Shown here: in pieces, positions 15,347 through 24,956 of the stretch
Position numbering within the stretch: the stretch's first letter is position 1
How the letters are laid out: every line of letters starts with the position of its first letter
DNA from: Hymenobacter frigidus
GTDB lineage: Bacteria > Bacteroidota > Bacteroidia > Cytophagales > Hymenobacteraceae
Length of the DNA: 64,000 nucleotides
Direction: 5' to 3'
Assembly: GCF_014640435.1 (NCBI RefSeq)
Contig: NZ_BMGY01000005.1
Span: forward strand, 112,410-176,409
Notes under the pieces: generated by a model
Seen by the model: only the letters and a program-made list of their open reading frames with translations
Database searches by the model: none
Told to the model about the DNA's origin: nothing
Made by a program: the position numbers and the translations under genes

Positions 15347-16324
15347 TTAGCCCAGCGCCTTTACGGCCGCTGTTAGCTTGGGCAATACGTCGAAAACGTC
15401 GCCAACGATGCCGTAATCGGCCGCTTTGAAGAAAGGAGCCTCCGGGTCTTTGTTAATAACCACAATCACCTTGCTGCTATTCACGCCGGCCAGGTGCTGG
15501 ATAGCGCCCGAAATGCCGCAGGCAATGTACAGGTTCGGCGATACCGTGATGCCGGTTTGGCCCACGTGCTCGTGGTGAGGGCGCCAGTCCACGTCCGATA
15601 CGGGCTTGGAGCAGGCGGTGGCTGCGCCCAAAGCTTTGGCCAGGTCCTCAATCAGGCTCCAGTTCTCGGGGCCTTTCATGCCCCGACCGCCCGAAACTAC
15701 GAGGTCGGCTTCGGGCAGCAGCACGCCGCCGGCTTGGTCCTGCATGATTACCTGGGTAGGCGCGTCGGCAAAGTCAGCATCGGTTAGTTGGGCGGCGAAG
15801 GTGCTTACCTCGGCCGTTTTGCCGGCGTCGTGCTTGGCTTCGGTCGAGTTTTTCTTCACGGCGATGATTTTGCGGTCGCCGCTCAGCGCCACGTCCGAAA
15901 ACGCTTTGCCGGAGAAAGCTCCGCGCTTCACCACGAACTGGCCGCCCTCCGTTTTAGGCAGTTCCACTACGTTGGTGGCCAGGCTGGCCTTCAGCCGCAC
16001 CGACAGGCGCGAACCCACGGCCGCGCCAATGTTGGAATTGGCCAAAATGATGATTTTGGCCTGCTCCTGCTCGGCTGCCGTGGCAATGAGCTTGGTGTAG
16101 GCATTGTTCACGAAATCCTTGAGGCGCGGCTCGGCGTCGTGCAGCACTTTCGTGATGCCCTGCTCGCCCAGCTTGGCCAGGTTGGCCGCGTTGGCTTCGC
16201 CCACGGCAATGGCTGTGGCGGTGGTGCCCAGCATCGCGGCCACCTCGGCTCCATACGAGGCCACTTCCAGCGACGACTTTTTAACTTCGCCGTCGGCGCA
16301 TTCAACTACAACTAATACAGACAT
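15347..16324 (-). CDS. etfA: electron transfer flavoprotein subunit alpha
   Basis: The 325-residue protein has the ETF alpha FAD-binding C-terminal block: [14 protein letters not shown], a [13 protein letters not shown] segment, [17 protein letters not shown] and [20 protein letters not shown] passes electrons from acyl-CoA dehydrogenases to the quinone pool. The N-terminal half is the usual adenine-nucleotide-like fold ([16 protein letters not shown]). etfB lies upstream on the same strand, but a 125-base gap with a palindrome separates the two, which is unusual for a heterodimer pair normally in tight operons. Confidence 0.95.
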   Translation of the reverse strand: MSVLVVVECADGEVKKSSLEVASYGAEVAAMLGTTATAIAVGEANAANLAKLGEQGITKVLHDAEPRLKDFVNNAYTKLIATAAEQEQAKIIILANSNIGAAVGSRLSVRLKASLATNVVELPKTEGGQFVVKRGAFSGKAFSDVALSGDRKIIAVKKNSTEAKHDAGKTAEVSTFAAQLTDADFADAPTQVIMQDQAGGVLLPEADLVVSGGRGMKGPENWSLIEDLAKALGAATACSKPVSDVDWRPHHEHVGQTGITVSPNLYIACGISGAIQHLAGVNSSKVIVVINKDPEAPFFKAADYGIVGDVFDVLPKLTAAVKALG

Positions 16325-16338
16325 GATTTTTTCTTTTT

Positions 16339-16442
16339 TGTCATCCTGAGCGCAGCGAAGGACCTTATCACGCTCGCGCCACTGAGTTAGTTAAAGCAAA
16401 CGAAAGCAGCCGTGATAAGATGCTTCCTTCGTCAGCATGACA
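16339..16442. repeat. intergenic palindrome, family A, imperfect, between etfB and etfA
   Basis: Left arm TGTCATCCTGAGCGCAGCG...ACCTTATCACG (16339-16372) and right arm starting CGTGATAAGATGCTTCC (16411-16442). The left arm is almost identical to that at 3895. The right arm has diverged, so pairing is imperfect except at the two ends. Confidence 0.8.
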
Positions 16443-16448
16443 GACGAA

Positions 16449-17189
16449 TTAAATGACCTTGGCTTCGTTGCGGAGCAGCTTAATCAACTCGCCGGCATTC
16501 TCGGCGTCGATGAGCTTTACGCCCTGCTTCTTGGGGGGCAGCGCAAACTCGGCCACGGTGGTGCGGGCGGGCTCGCCCACGGCGGGCACTACTTTCAGGG
16601 GCTTGGTGCGGGCCGTCATAATGCCGCGCATGTTGGGGATGCGGGGCTCGCACATGGGCTGCTGGCACGAAGCGACGAAGGGCGTGTTGACGGTCACGAT
16701 TTCCTTGCCGCCTTCAATTTCGCGCTCCAGGGTGGCGACGTTGCCGCTCATATCCAGCTTCATGGCCGGGGCTACCGTGGGGATGCCCAGCATCTCGCCC
16801 ACCATGCCGTGCACCTGGAAGCCGTTGTAGTCAATGCTTTCCTTGCCCATCAGAATCACATCGTAGGCACCTTCTTTGGCGATGGCGGCAATCTGCTCGG
16901 CCACGAAGTAGGCGTCCTGCGGCGCGGCGTTGACGCGAATCGCATCATCGGCGCCAATGGCCAGGGCCTTGCGGATGTTGGGCTCGGTATCGGCTTCGCC
17001 CACGTTGAGCACCGTCACGGTACCGGCGCCGGCAGCTTCTTTCAGCTCAATGGCGCGGGTGAGGGCGTATTCATCCCAAGGGTTAATCACGAACTGGACC
17101 CCAGCCTTGTTGAACTCCTTGTTATCGGGCGTGAAGGTGATTTTGGTGGTCGTGTCGGGCACGTTAGAAATACAAACCAGAAACTTCAT
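16449..17189 (-). CDS. etfB: electron transfer flavoprotein subunit beta
   Basis: The 246-residue partner of EtfA: N-terminal MKFLVCISNVPDTTTKI, FVINPWDEYALTRAIELKE (about 33-51), AIGADDAIRV (about 75-84), MGKESIDYNG (about 112-121) and the ETF beta signature region EREIEGGKEIVTVNTP. The AMP-binding and recognition-loop segments are intact. It is the first gene of the pair, followed by the palindrome and etfA. A TACCTTTG motif far upstream (17316) may be its promoter. Confidence 0.94.
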   Translation of the reverse strand: MKFLVCISNVPDTTTKITFTPDNKEFNKAGVQFVINPWDEYALTRAIELKEAAGAGTVTVLNVGEADTEPNIRKALAIGADDAIRVNAAPQDAYFVAEQIAAIAKEGAYDVILMGKESIDYNGFQVHGMVGEMLGIPTVAPAMKLDMSGNVATLEREIEGGKEIVTVNTPFVASCQQPMCEPRIPNMRGIMTARTKPLKVVPAVGEPARTTVAEFALPPKKQGVKLIDAENAGELIKLLRNEAKVI

Positions 17190-17315
17190 CTAAACGGGGT
17201 TTGGGTGGCAAAATCAAGAGGAATGCTGCATGCATAACAACCTGTAGGAACTAGGGGCACGCGGCGGCAAAATTGAGGGCAACCGGCAAACGGTAGAAAA
17301 GCCGCAATTTTGCCC

Positions 17316-17323
17316 CAAAGGTA
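17316..17323 (-). promoter_or_regulatory. possible -7 element for the etf genes
   Basis: Reads TACCTTTG on the minus strand, a full TAnnTTTG match, 127 bases upstream of the etfB ATG in the gap shared with the divergent TPR gene. Distance is long, so confidence is limited. Confidence 0.4.
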
Positions 17324-17341
17324 AACAAAACTCCCTCCCTG

Positions 17342-17680
17342 ATGAACACCCCGCCCACCCGTTTGCAGCAGTTGCTGGCATTCTACGCCGATGACCCGAC
17401 CGATGCCTTCACCATCTACGCCCTGGCCACGGAATACCGCGCCCTGGAGCCCGAAAGGGCGTGGGAGTATTACCAGAAACTGCTGACCGAACACCCTGAC
17501 TACGTGGGTACCTATTACCACGCCGGCAAGCTGTTGGAGCAGTTCAATAAGAAGAACGAGGCCGAAAAAGTTTACCAAACGGGCCTGACCGTGGCCCGCA
17601 AAGCCGGCCAGCAGCACGCCGCCAGCGAATTGCGCCAGGCCCTGAACAGCTGCCTGGGGCTGGACTACGAAGACGAGTAG
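17342..17680 (+). CDS. tetratricopeptide repeat protein
   Basis: A 112-residue protein with two to three TPR-like helix pairs: DAFTIYALATEYRALEPERA, WEYYQKLLTEHPDYVGTYYH and AGKLLEQFNKKNEAEKVYQT. No signal peptide is visible, so it is probably cytoplasmic and mediates protein contacts. Homologues are common as lone small genes in Bacteroidota. No specific partner can be named. It lies alone, divergent from etfB; the next 223 bases contain no gene. Confidence 0.8.
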   Translation: MNTPPTRLQQLLAFYADDPTDAFTIYALATEYRALEPERAWEYYQKLLTEHPDYVGTYYHAGKLLEQFNKKNEAEKVYQTGLTVARKAGQQHAASELRQALNSCLGLDYEDE

Positions 17681-17903
17681 TCTGCGCCGCGCCGGTTGGG
17701 GCTCAGCAAATGCCCCGGGAGGCGGCGCGGCCTGCTGGCCGACGCCATCTTTCGGGGCTTTCCCAACTGTGGCGGTTAAAACTACGTGACTTTTTGACCG
17801 CCAAAAAACAGCCGTTCACCGGGCCGGAATCGTTGTTGGCCGTCGATTGGCTGGGTTCATTTTATCCTCATGAAGGCCGGACACCTTTGCATCGAAATCA
17901 ACG

Positions 17904-19220
17904 ATGTATATGTTTCGCTCCTCCATTCTGGCTCTACTTGGTGTCTGCGGCCTGGCCGCCACGCCAGCCGCCAGCCAAACCACTCCGCGCCCGGCATTGG
18001 CCGTCGCCACCGACACCGTGCGCCTCACACTGCCCGAGGCCGAGCAGCGCTTGTTTCAGAATAATCTGGCGGTGCTGGCCCAGCAGTATAACGTGACGGT
18101 GGCCCAGGCACAGGCCGTTCAGGCCCGCGTCATCGACAACCCTACGCTGTATGTGGAGCAGGATGTGCTGCGCCGGCGCATTGCCCGGCCTTCGGTGCCG
18201 GAGGGCACGGTGGGCAGCGAAGCCATTGTGACGGTGCAGCAGCTGTTTTCGCTGGCCGGCCGGCGGCGGGCGGCGGGCCAGGTGGCCCGGCAAGGAGCCG
18301 TGGTTGAGCAGTACAATCTGCAGGAGTTGCTGCGGCTGCTGCGCTACCAGCTGCGCACTATCTACTACGACGTCTACTTCAAGCAGCAAACGCTGAAGAC
18401 CTACGACACGGAAATTACCTCGCTGACGCGCACCGTGGGTTTGTACCAGACGCAGTTCGAGAAGGGCAATATTGCGCTCAAGGAGGTTATTCGGCTGCGG
18501 GCGTTTCTGTTTGCGCTGCAAAGCGAGCGGCAGGCCATTCTCAATGACGTGGCCGCCGACCAAACCGACCTGCACGTGCTGCTGCGCGACGCTACCGGGA
18601 GCCAGTTTGTGCCCCTGGTGAACCTAGGCCGTACCCGCGAACTAAGCCTGCGCGGCTATTCGGAGCAGCAGCTGGTTGATACCGCCCTGGTCCGCCGCAC
18701 CGACCTGAACGCCCGTCGTGCCGCCGTGGAGCAGCAAAACCTGAACTTGCGCCTGCAGCAGAAACTGGCGACCCCCGACCTGGCCGTGGGCTACACCTAC
18801 GACAAGGCCGGCTCTTACATCAGCAACTACAGCGCCCTGACCCTGGGGATGGCCGTCCCGGTTTTCAACCGGAACCAGGGTAATATTCAGGCTGCCAAGG
18901 CGCAGATTGCCGGCAGCCGCCTCCTCCTCGACCAGCAGCAGCTGATTGTGCAGAGCGAGATACACCAGGCCTACCAGCTGGTGGCCCGCAACGACGAGCT
19001 GTTCCAAACCAACGACCGCGACACGTCCCCCTTCGCCCGCTTGATGGTTGGTATTGAGCAGAGTTACGCCAAGCGGGTGCTGAGCGTAGTGGAGTACCTG
19101 GACTTTTTCGAGTCCTACAAAAACAACCTGGTGCAGCTGAACACGCTGCGGGCCAACCGCGTGCGGGCCTTCGAACAGCTGAATTTCGCGGTGGGCAAAC
19201 CAGTGTTCCGGGCGGAATAA
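17904..19220 (+). CDS. TolC-family outer-membrane efflux protein (CzcC-like)
   Basis: The 438-residue protein has a signal peptide (FRSSILALLGVCGLAATPAAS, cleavage about residue 25) and the duplicated outer-membrane efflux protein (OEP) structure. The first half contains LTLPEAEQRLFQNNLAVLAQ and the coiled helices near 95-140 and 180-230. The second repeats as RRTDLNARRAAVEQQNLNLR and AAKAQIAGSRLLLDQQQ. Such proteins form the trimeric outer-membrane channel of RND pumps. The adaptor and RND genes follow in the same direction, so this is the CzcC component of a metal efflux system. A second ATG two codons in is an alternative start. Confidence 0.9.
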   Translation: MYMFRSSILALLGVCGLAATPAASQTTPRPALAVATDTVRLTLPEAEQRLFQNNLAVLAQQYNVTVAQAQAVQARVIDNPTLYVEQDVLRRRIARPSVPEGTVGSEAIVTVQQLFSLAGRRRAAGQVARQGAVVEQYNLQELLRLLRYQLRTIYYDVYFKQQTLKTYDTEITSLTRTVGLYQTQFEKGNIALKEVIRLRAFLFALQSERQAILNDVAADQTDLHVLLRDATGSQFVPLVNLGRTRELSLRGYSEQQLVDTALVRRTDLNARRAAVEQQNLNLRLQQKLATPDLAVGYTYDKAGSYISNYSALTLGMAVPVFNRNQGNIQAAKAQIAGSRLLLDQQQLIVQSEIHQAYQLVARNDELFQTNDRDTSPFARLMVGIEQSYAKRVLSVVEYLDFFESYKNNLVQLNTLRANRVRAFEQLNFAVGKPVFRAE

Positions 19221-19364
19221 TTAGCAGACATTAAAAGGAGCGTGATGCGCCGCGCCGCCGAAGCCGCTCGCGTGGGTCCAGTAATTCAATCGGCGGCAAC
19301 GATGCGAGCACGCGGCTGCGGCGGCGTTCCGCACGGTGCTCTTTCAATAAACTAACCAATTCTG

Positions 19365-20444
19365 ATGAACCGCATTTTTCTGGGCCTGCTGGCCGCCGTG
19401 GCCCTGGCCAGCTGCTCCAAAGCCGAAGTCAAAGAAGAAAAGAAGGAGGGCTTCCGGCTTTCCGACACCATGATGCAGCAGATAGTGCTGGACACCGTGC
19501 GCCTGCGCCCGGTGCAGGACGAGCTGGTGCTGACCGGCGAAATAACGGCCAACGGCGACAAAACCGTGAAGGTGTACCCGTTGGTGGGCGGCGTGGTCGA
19601 GAAGCTCAACGTGCAGCTCGGCGACAAGGTGACCAAGGGCCAGCTGCTAGCCGTCATCAAGTCGGGGGAGATTGCCGATGTGCAAAACCAAACCACGGCC
19701 GCTACTTCCGACCTCGACATTGCCCGCAAAAACCTGGCCGTGGCCGAAGACATGTTCAAGGCCGGGCTGAGTTCGGAGCGGGACGTGGTGCTGGCCCGGG
19801 CCGAGGTAACCAAGGCGCGCGGCACGGTGGGCAAAAACGTGAAGCAGCTCAGCGTGTACGGCATTGGCAAGGACGGCATGTACGAGCTGCGTGCCCCCAT
19901 CTCGGGCTTCATTACCGAGAAAAACGCCACCGAGCACGAGCAGTTTAACGACAGCAACGTGGGCAACCTGTTTACGGTGAGCGACCTGGACGATGTCTGG
20001 ATTATGGCCAACGTGTTTGAGGCCGACATCTCGAAAGTGAAGGTGGGCTACTCGGCCGACGTCACCACCCTGGCCTACCCCGACCAGCACTTCCGGGGGC
20101 GCATCGACAAGGTGTTTAACGTGCTGGACCCCGACAGCAAGGTGATGAAGGTGCGCGTGCGCCTCAACAACCCCGGCTACCTCCTCAAGCCCGAGATGTA
20201 CGCCCAAGTGCGCGTGGAAAATACCCAGGCGGCCAAGTCCCTGGCCGTGCCCGCCAAATCCGTGGTGTTCGACAAGGACCGGAACTTCGTGATGGTGTAC
20301 CGCGACCGCACCCACGTGGAAACCCGCCCCGTGACCATCAGCAAGACCGTGGGCGAGTTCAGCTACGTAACCACCGGCCTTAAGGCGGGTGACGTGGTCA
20401 TCGCCAAAGACCAGCTCCTGGTGTACGACGAGTTGAACGACTAG
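19365..20444 (+). CDS. RND efflux periplasmic adaptor lipoprotein (CzcB-like)
   Basis: The 359-residue membrane fusion protein starts with a lipoprotein signal (LLAAVALASCSKAE, lipobox LASC, Cys about residue 17). The barrel-sandwich half-motif VYPLVGGVVEKLNVQLGDKV is at about 66-85, followed by a helical hairpin (ATSDLDIARKNLAVAEDMF), the second half-motif ELRAPISGFITEKNATEHE, and the beta-barrel and C-terminal domains (VFDKDRNFVMVYRD, GLKAGDVVIAKDQLL). It links the inner-membrane pump to the TolC channel. No His-rich metal-binding extension is present. The gap to the channel gene (144 bases) holds a GC-rich imperfect fold-back sequence. Confidence 0.92.
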   Translation: MNRIFLGLLAAVALASCSKAEVKEEKKEGFRLSDTMMQQIVLDTVRLRPVQDELVLTGEITANGDKTVKVYPLVGGVVEKLNVQLGDKVTKGQLLAVIKSGEIADVQNQTTAATSDLDIARKNLAVAEDMFKAGLSSERDVVLARAEVTKARGTVGKNVKQLSVYGIGKDGMYELRAPISGFITEKNATEHEQFNDSNVGNLFTVSDLDDVWIMANVFEADISKVKVGYSADVTTLAYPDQHFRGRIDKVFNVLDPDSKVMKVRVRLNNPGYLLKPEMYAQVRVENTQAAKSLAVPAKSVVFDKDRNFVMVYRDRTHVETRPVTISKTVGEFSYVTTGLKAGDVVIAKDQLLVYDELND

Positions 20445-20464
20445 CTGCCCGCGCGCTCTGGGCG

Positions 20465-20484
20465 GCCCCTGGCCGGCCAGGGGC
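20465..20484. terminator. GC-rich hairpin after the adaptor gene
   Basis: GCCCCTGGCCGGCCAGGGGC is a perfect 20-base palindrome followed by TTCTTCTTCGTTTTCTT on the plus strand. It has the form of a terminator or attenuator between adaptor and pump genes and may reduce read-through into czcA. Confidence 0.55.
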
Positions 20485-20627
20485 TTCTTCTTCGTTTTCT
20501 TGTATTCGTCCCAATTCGTTTTTGACCCGAGTGCGCGTCGGCCGTTTCGTCGTTGAACAGCGACAGTTTGGTCGTCAAAAAAGCAACCAGCAACCAGCCA
20601 TCAGCTAAAAGCTAATAGCTCCATCAA

Positions 20628-23600
20628 ATGAACAAGTTCATCCAGGGCATCATTGCCTTTTCGTTAAAAAATAAAGGGTTCATCTTTTTGCTGACCCTGG
20701 TGGTGGTGGTGATGGGCGTGGTGAGCTACCGCAACACGCCCATCGAAGCGTTTCCGGACGTCACGAACACCGAAATCACCATCATCACGCAGTGGCCCGG
20801 CCGCTCGGCCGAGGAGATGGAGAAGTTCGTGACCGTGCCCATCGAAATTGCCCTGAACCCGGTGCAGAAAAAAGCCTCTGTGCGCAGCACCACGCTGTTT
20901 GGCCTCTCGGTGGTGAAGGTAATTTTCGACGACGGCGTGGACGACGCCTTTGCCCGCCCGCAGGTAAATAACCTGCTGCGCGAGGTGGATTTGCCCGACG
21001 GCATCACGCCCGATGTGCAGCCGCCCTACGGCCCGACCGGCGAAATTTACCGCTACACGCTGGAAAGCAAGACCAAGACTGTGCGCGAACTCAAAACCCT
21101 GCAGGACTGGGTGATTGAGCGCAACCTGAAAGCCGTGCCCGGCGTGGCCGACGTGAACAGCTTCGGCGGCGAGGTGAAGAGCTACGAAATCAGCGTGAAC
21201 CCCGGCAAGCTGCAGGACTTCGACCTCACGCCGCTCGACCTCTACAACGCCGTGCAGCGCTCCAACATCAACGTGGGCGGCGACGTCATCAACCAGGGCC
21301 AGCAGAACTACGTGGTGCGTGGCATCGGCCTGCTCAATGACATCGGCGACATCACCAACACGGTAATTAAGAACGTGAACGGCGTGCCGATTCTGGTGCG
21401 CGACGTGGCCCGGGTCACCGAGTCGGCGCTGCCGCGGCTGGGCAAGGTGGGGCGCGGGTTTGAGGACGACAAGCTGGAAGGCATTGTGGTGATGCGCAAG
21501 GGCGAAAATCCTTCGGAGGTCATTGCCCGCCTCCACGACAAGGTGGAGGAGCTGAACGGCAAGATTCTGCCGCCCGACGTGAAGATGAAAACCTTCTACG
21601 ACCGCCAGCAACTGATTGATTTCTCCACCGAAACCGTGATTCACAACCTCCTGGAGGGCATTGTGCTGGTCACGCTCATCGTGTTCCTGTTCATGGCCGA
21701 CTGGCGCACCACGGTCATCGTGTCGGTGATTATTCCGCTGGCCTTGCTGTTTGCCTTCATTTGCCTGCGGCTGAAGGGCATGAGTGCCAACCTGCTGAGC
21801 ATGGGCGCCATCGACTTCGGCATCATCATCGACGGGGCCGTGGTGATGGTGGAGGGGCTGTTCGTGGCCCTCGACCACAAGGCCCACGAGATGGGCATGG
21901 AGCGGTTCAACAAGCTCTCGAAGCTGGGGCTGATTAAGAAGTCGGGCCGCGATATGGGCAAGTCGATTTTCTTCGCCAAGGCCATTATCATCACCGCGCT
22001 GCTGCCCATTTTCGCCTTCGAGAAAGTGGAGGGCAAGGTGTTCAGCCCGCTGGCCTGGACGCTGGGTTTTGCCTTGCTCGGGGCGCTGATTTTCACGCTC
22101 ACGCTGGTGCCGGTGCTGGTGAGCATCCTGCTGAAAAAGAACGTGCGCGAGAAGGACAACTTCTTCGTGCGCGCCGTGAACAACGGGGCGCAGCGGTTCT
22201 TTCGCTTCACCTACGCCCGCAAAACCATCAGCCTCGTCATTGCCTTTGCCGTGACGGCGGGGGGCGTGTTTGCCTTCTCGTTTCTGGGTTCCGAATTTTT
22301 GCCGGAGCTGAACGAGGGCAGCATTTACGTGCGGGCGCAACTGCCGCTGAGTATCAGTCTGGAATCATCGAACGAGCTGTGCAACCAGATGCGGCGGGTG
22401 TTTCTCAGCTTCCCCGAAGTGAGCGACGTAGTGAGCCAGACCGGCCGCCCCAACGACGGCACCGACCCCACGGGCTTCTACAACAACGAATTTCTGGTCC
22501 AAATCAAGCACACGCCGGAGGTGGACAAGGAGATGAAGAGCAAGGCCTACCGCGAGAACCTGGTGGAGCGCATGAAGACCAAGCTCGGCCGGTTTGCGGG
22601 CGTTGATTTCAACTTCTCGCAGCCCATCACCGATAACGTGGAGGAAGCTGCTTCGGGCGTGAAGGGCAGCATCGCGGTCAAGATTTATGGCACCGACCTG
22701 GCCACCCTCGAAGGCAAGGCCCGCGAGGTGTACGAAATCCTGAAAACGGTGCGCGGCATCGATGACCTGGGCGTGCTGCGCAACATCGGCCAGCCCGAGC
22801 TGCACGTTGACTTGGACGAGGGCCGCATGGCCAGCTACGGCGTGAACAAGTCGGACGCCAACTCCGTGCTCGAAATGGCCGTGGGCGGCAAGCAAGCTTC
22901 GCAGCTTTACCAAGGCGAGCGCAAATACCCCATCCGGGTGCGCTACGAGCCGCAGTTCCGGCAAACGCCTACCCAAATCGGGGCCTTGATGGTGCCTACC
23001 ATGGCCGGCAAAATCATTCCGCTCAACGAAATTGCCACCATTGGGTCCGTCACCGGCCCGAGCCTGATTTACCGCGACGACAACCGCCGCTTTGCCGCCG
23101 TCAAGTTCAGCATCCGGGGCCGTGACATGGGCTCGACCATCAAGGAAGCGCAGGACAAGGTGAACCGCCGCGTGCAGCTGCCCAAAGGCTACGAGCAGAA
23201 GTGGACCGGCGATTTTGAGAACCAGCGCCGGGCCACGCAGCGCCTCACGCAGGTGGTGCCCGTGAGCCTGGCCCTCATCTTCTTCATCCTGTTTATCCTG
23301 TTCGGGAACCTGAAAGATGCTGGCTTGGTGCTGCTCAACGTGCCGTTTGCCATCATCGGCGGCATTGCGGCGCTGCTGCTCACGCATACCAATTTTTCCA
23401 TCTCGGCCGGCATCGGCTTCATCGCCCTGTTCGGCATTTGCATTCAGAACGGCGTGATTCTCATTTCCGTCTTCAAGCAGAACTTGGTGAAAAAGATGTC
23501 GTTGGACAGCTCGATTAACGAAGGCGTGATTTCGCGGGTGCGCCCCGTGGTGATGACGGCCCTTATGGCCACCATCGGCCTGATGCCGGCCGCCATCAGC

Positions 23601-23786
23601 ACCGGCATCGGCTCCGAAACCAGCAAGCCGCTGGCCATTGTGGTAATCGGGGGCCTGATTACGGGTACTATTCTGACGCTGTTTATTTTCCCACTGGTGT
23701 TTGAGCGGTTCTACCGCGCGGAGCACACTAAGTACGTGCCGCTGCCCGGGGACAAAAACTACTTGGAGCCAGTTGTGGCGCACTAA
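20628..23786 (+). CDS. czcA: CzcA-type heavy-metal efflux RND pump
   Basis: The 1052-residue inner-membrane proton antiporter exports divalent or monovalent metal ions. The heavy-metal RND mark is present in TM4: DFGIIIDGAVVMVE, with D396, D402 and E409 matching the three acidic residues of CzcA. Other marks are the N-terminal FRNTPIEAFPDVTNT-type segment (YRNTPIEAFPDVTNTEI), GPTGEIYRYTL in the porter domain, the LGSEFLPELNEGSI second-porter start and GIGFIALFGICIQNGVILISV in TM10-11. Twelve membrane spans are visible. A single His/Cys-rich region is lacking, so the ion cannot be read off; the adjoining arsM is not evidence for arsenic transport by this pump. Confidence 0.93.
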   Translation: MNKFIQGIIAFSLKNKGFIFLLTLVVVVMGVVSYRNTPIEAFPDVTNTEITIITQWPGRSAEEMEKFVTVPIEIALNPVQKKASVRSTTLFGLSVVKVIFDDGVDDAFARPQVNNLLREVDLPDGITPDVQPPYGPTGEIYRYTLESKTKTVRELKTLQDWVIERNLKAVPGVADVNSFGGEVKSYEISVNPGKLQDFDLTPLDLYNAVQRSNINVGGDVINQGQQNYVVRGIGLLNDIGDITNTVIKNVNGVPILVRDVARVTESALPRLGKVGRGFEDDKLEGIVVMRKGENPSEVIARLHDKVEELNGKILPPDVKMKTFYDRQQLIDFSTETVIHNLLEGIVLVTLIVFLFMADWRTTVIVSVIIPLALLFAFICLRLKGMSANLLSMGAIDFGIIIDGAVVMVEGLFVALDHKAHEMGMERFNKLSKLGLIKKSGRDMGKSIFFAKAIIITALLPIFAFEKVEGKVFSPLAWTLGFALLGALIFTLTLVPVLVSILLKKNVREKDNFFVRAVNNGAQRFFRFTYARKTISLVIAFAVTAGGVFAFSFLGSEFLPELNEGSIYVRAQLPLSISLESSNELCNQMRRVFLSFPEVSDVVSQTGRPNDGTDPTGFYNNEFLVQIKHTPEVDKEMKSKAYRENLVERMKTKLGRFAGVDFNFSQPITDNVEEAASGVKGSIAVKIYGTDLATLEGKAREVYEILKTVRGIDDLGVLRNIGQPELHVDLDEGRMASYGVNKSDANSVLEMAVGGKQASQLYQGERKYPIRVRYEPQFRQTPTQIGALMVPTMAGKIIPLNEIATIGSVTGPSLIYRDDNRRFAAVKFSIRGRDMGSTIKEAQDKVNRRVQLPKGYEQKWTGDFENQRRATQRLTQVVPVSLALIFFILFILFGNLKDAGLVLLNVPFAIIGGIAALLLTHTNFSISAGIGFIALFGICIQNGVILISVFKQNLVKKMSLDSSINEGVISRVRPVVMTALMATIGLMPAAISTGIGSETSKPLAIVVIGGLITGTILTLFIFPLVFERFYRAEHTKYVPLPGDKNYLEPVVAH

Positions 23787-23904
23787 GCAATTGGGGCCAG
23801 CACCGGTTAGGGCTTAATTTGCAGCAAGGAACATTGGCTAAGCAAACCAGTTGTTCCCAGCGCAACGTACTCTTGCCCTGATTATCCACCGAACCTCCGT
23901 CTAA

Positions 23905-24951
23905 ATGGCCAGCCCCGACACTCACTCCCAAGTCCAGGATTACTACGGCACCCAGCTCCAAACCAGCCAGGACCTGCTCACCAACGCCTGCTGCACCGAC
24001 GACATTCCGCTGGCGCACCGCCGCATCCTGGCGCAACTTGAGCCCGAGGTGCTGGATAAGTACTACGGCTGCGGGGTGTGCATCCCGGAAGCCATCGAGG
24101 GCATCACGGTGCTCGATTTGGGCTCCGGCTCGGGCCGCGATGCCTACTTGCTGTCTAAGCTGGTAGGCGAGCACGGCCACGTTATTGGCATTGATATGAC
24201 CGAGGAGCAGCTCGACGTGGCGCGCCGCCACATTGGGGCGCACACCGAGAAGTTCGGCTACGCCCAGCCCAACGTCGAATTCCGTCACGGCTACATCGAA
24301 GACCTTAAATCGGCAGGAATTCCCGACAACAGCGTGGACTTGGTGGTGAGCAACTGCGTGCTCAACCTTAGCACCGATAAAGAGGCCACGTACCGCGAAA
24401 TTTTCCGGGTGCTGAAGCCCGGTGGCGAGCTATTTATCGCCGACGTATTTGCCGACCGCCGCGTGCCCGAAACCCTGCGCCAAGACCCGATTTTGTACGG
24501 TGAGTGCCTAAGCGGGGCCATGTACACCGAAGATTTCCGGCGCCTGCTGCTGCGTCTTGGGGTGAACGATTACCGCCTGCTCAGCAGTCGTCGCCTCACC
24601 ATCAACAACGCCGAGATTGAAGCCAAAGTGGGTAATATCGGCTTCTACTCACTCACAGTGCGGGCTTTCAAGCTCGACATTGAGGACAAGTGCGAGGACC
24701 ACGGCCAAGTGGCCACGTACCTGGGCACGGTATCCGGCCAGCCCCACAAGTTCGTGCTCGACGACCACCATACTTTCGAAACCGGCCGACCCATGCTGGT
24801 TTGCGGCAACACGGCCGCGATGGTGGCCGAAACCCGCTACGCCCCCCATTTCAAGGTGCTGGGTGATACCAGCCAGCACTTCGGCTTGTTTGACCGCGGC
24901 ACGGTTCCGGCTGTCGCCAGTGCCGATGCTCTGCCAGGGGGCTGCTGCTAG
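23905..24951 (+). CDS. arsM: arsenite S-adenosylmethionine methyltransferase
   Basis: The 348-residue enzyme methylates As(III), giving methylated arsenicals. It opens with VQDYYGTQLQTSQDLLTNACC, the ArsM N terminus, and has SAM motif LDLGSGSGRDAYLLS (about 70-84), a GIDMTEEQL segment and SNCVLNLSTDK. The As(III)-binding cysteines fit: C29/C30, C56 (or C59), C151 and C201, with the 50-residue spacing between the last two matching known enzymes. The protein ends GGCC, a cysteine pair common at ArsM C termini that may bind arsenic. Its promoter region carries a weak TACTCTTG. It follows the czcCBA genes by 118 bases. Confidence 0.93.
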   Translation: MASPDTHSQVQDYYGTQLQTSQDLLTNACCTDDIPLAHRRILAQLEPEVLDKYYGCGVCIPEAIEGITVLDLGSGSGRDAYLLSKLVGEHGHVIGIDMTEEQLDVARRHIGAHTEKFGYAQPNVEFRHGYIEDLKSAGIPDNSVDLVVSNCVLNLSTDKEATYREIFRVLKPGGELFIADVFADRRVPETLRQDPILYGECLSGAMYTEDFRRLLLRLGVNDYRLLSSRRLTINNAEIEAKVGNIGFYSLTVRAFKLDIEDKCEDHGQVATYLGTVSGQPHKFVLDDHHTFETGRPMLVCGNTAAMVAETRYAPHFKVLGDTSQHFGLFDRGTVPAVASADALPGGCC

Positions 24952-24956
24952 CGGTA

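Noticed and set aside
20664..22340. 558-residue open frame antisense to czcA
   Set aside because: It is rich in His, Gln, Ala, Val and Arg with no domain or start context; GC-rich genes open such frames opposite real ones.
22365..23783. 472-residue antisense frame at the czcA 3' end
   Set aside because: The pump's final domains are complete on the plus strand; the antisense frame is a shadow.
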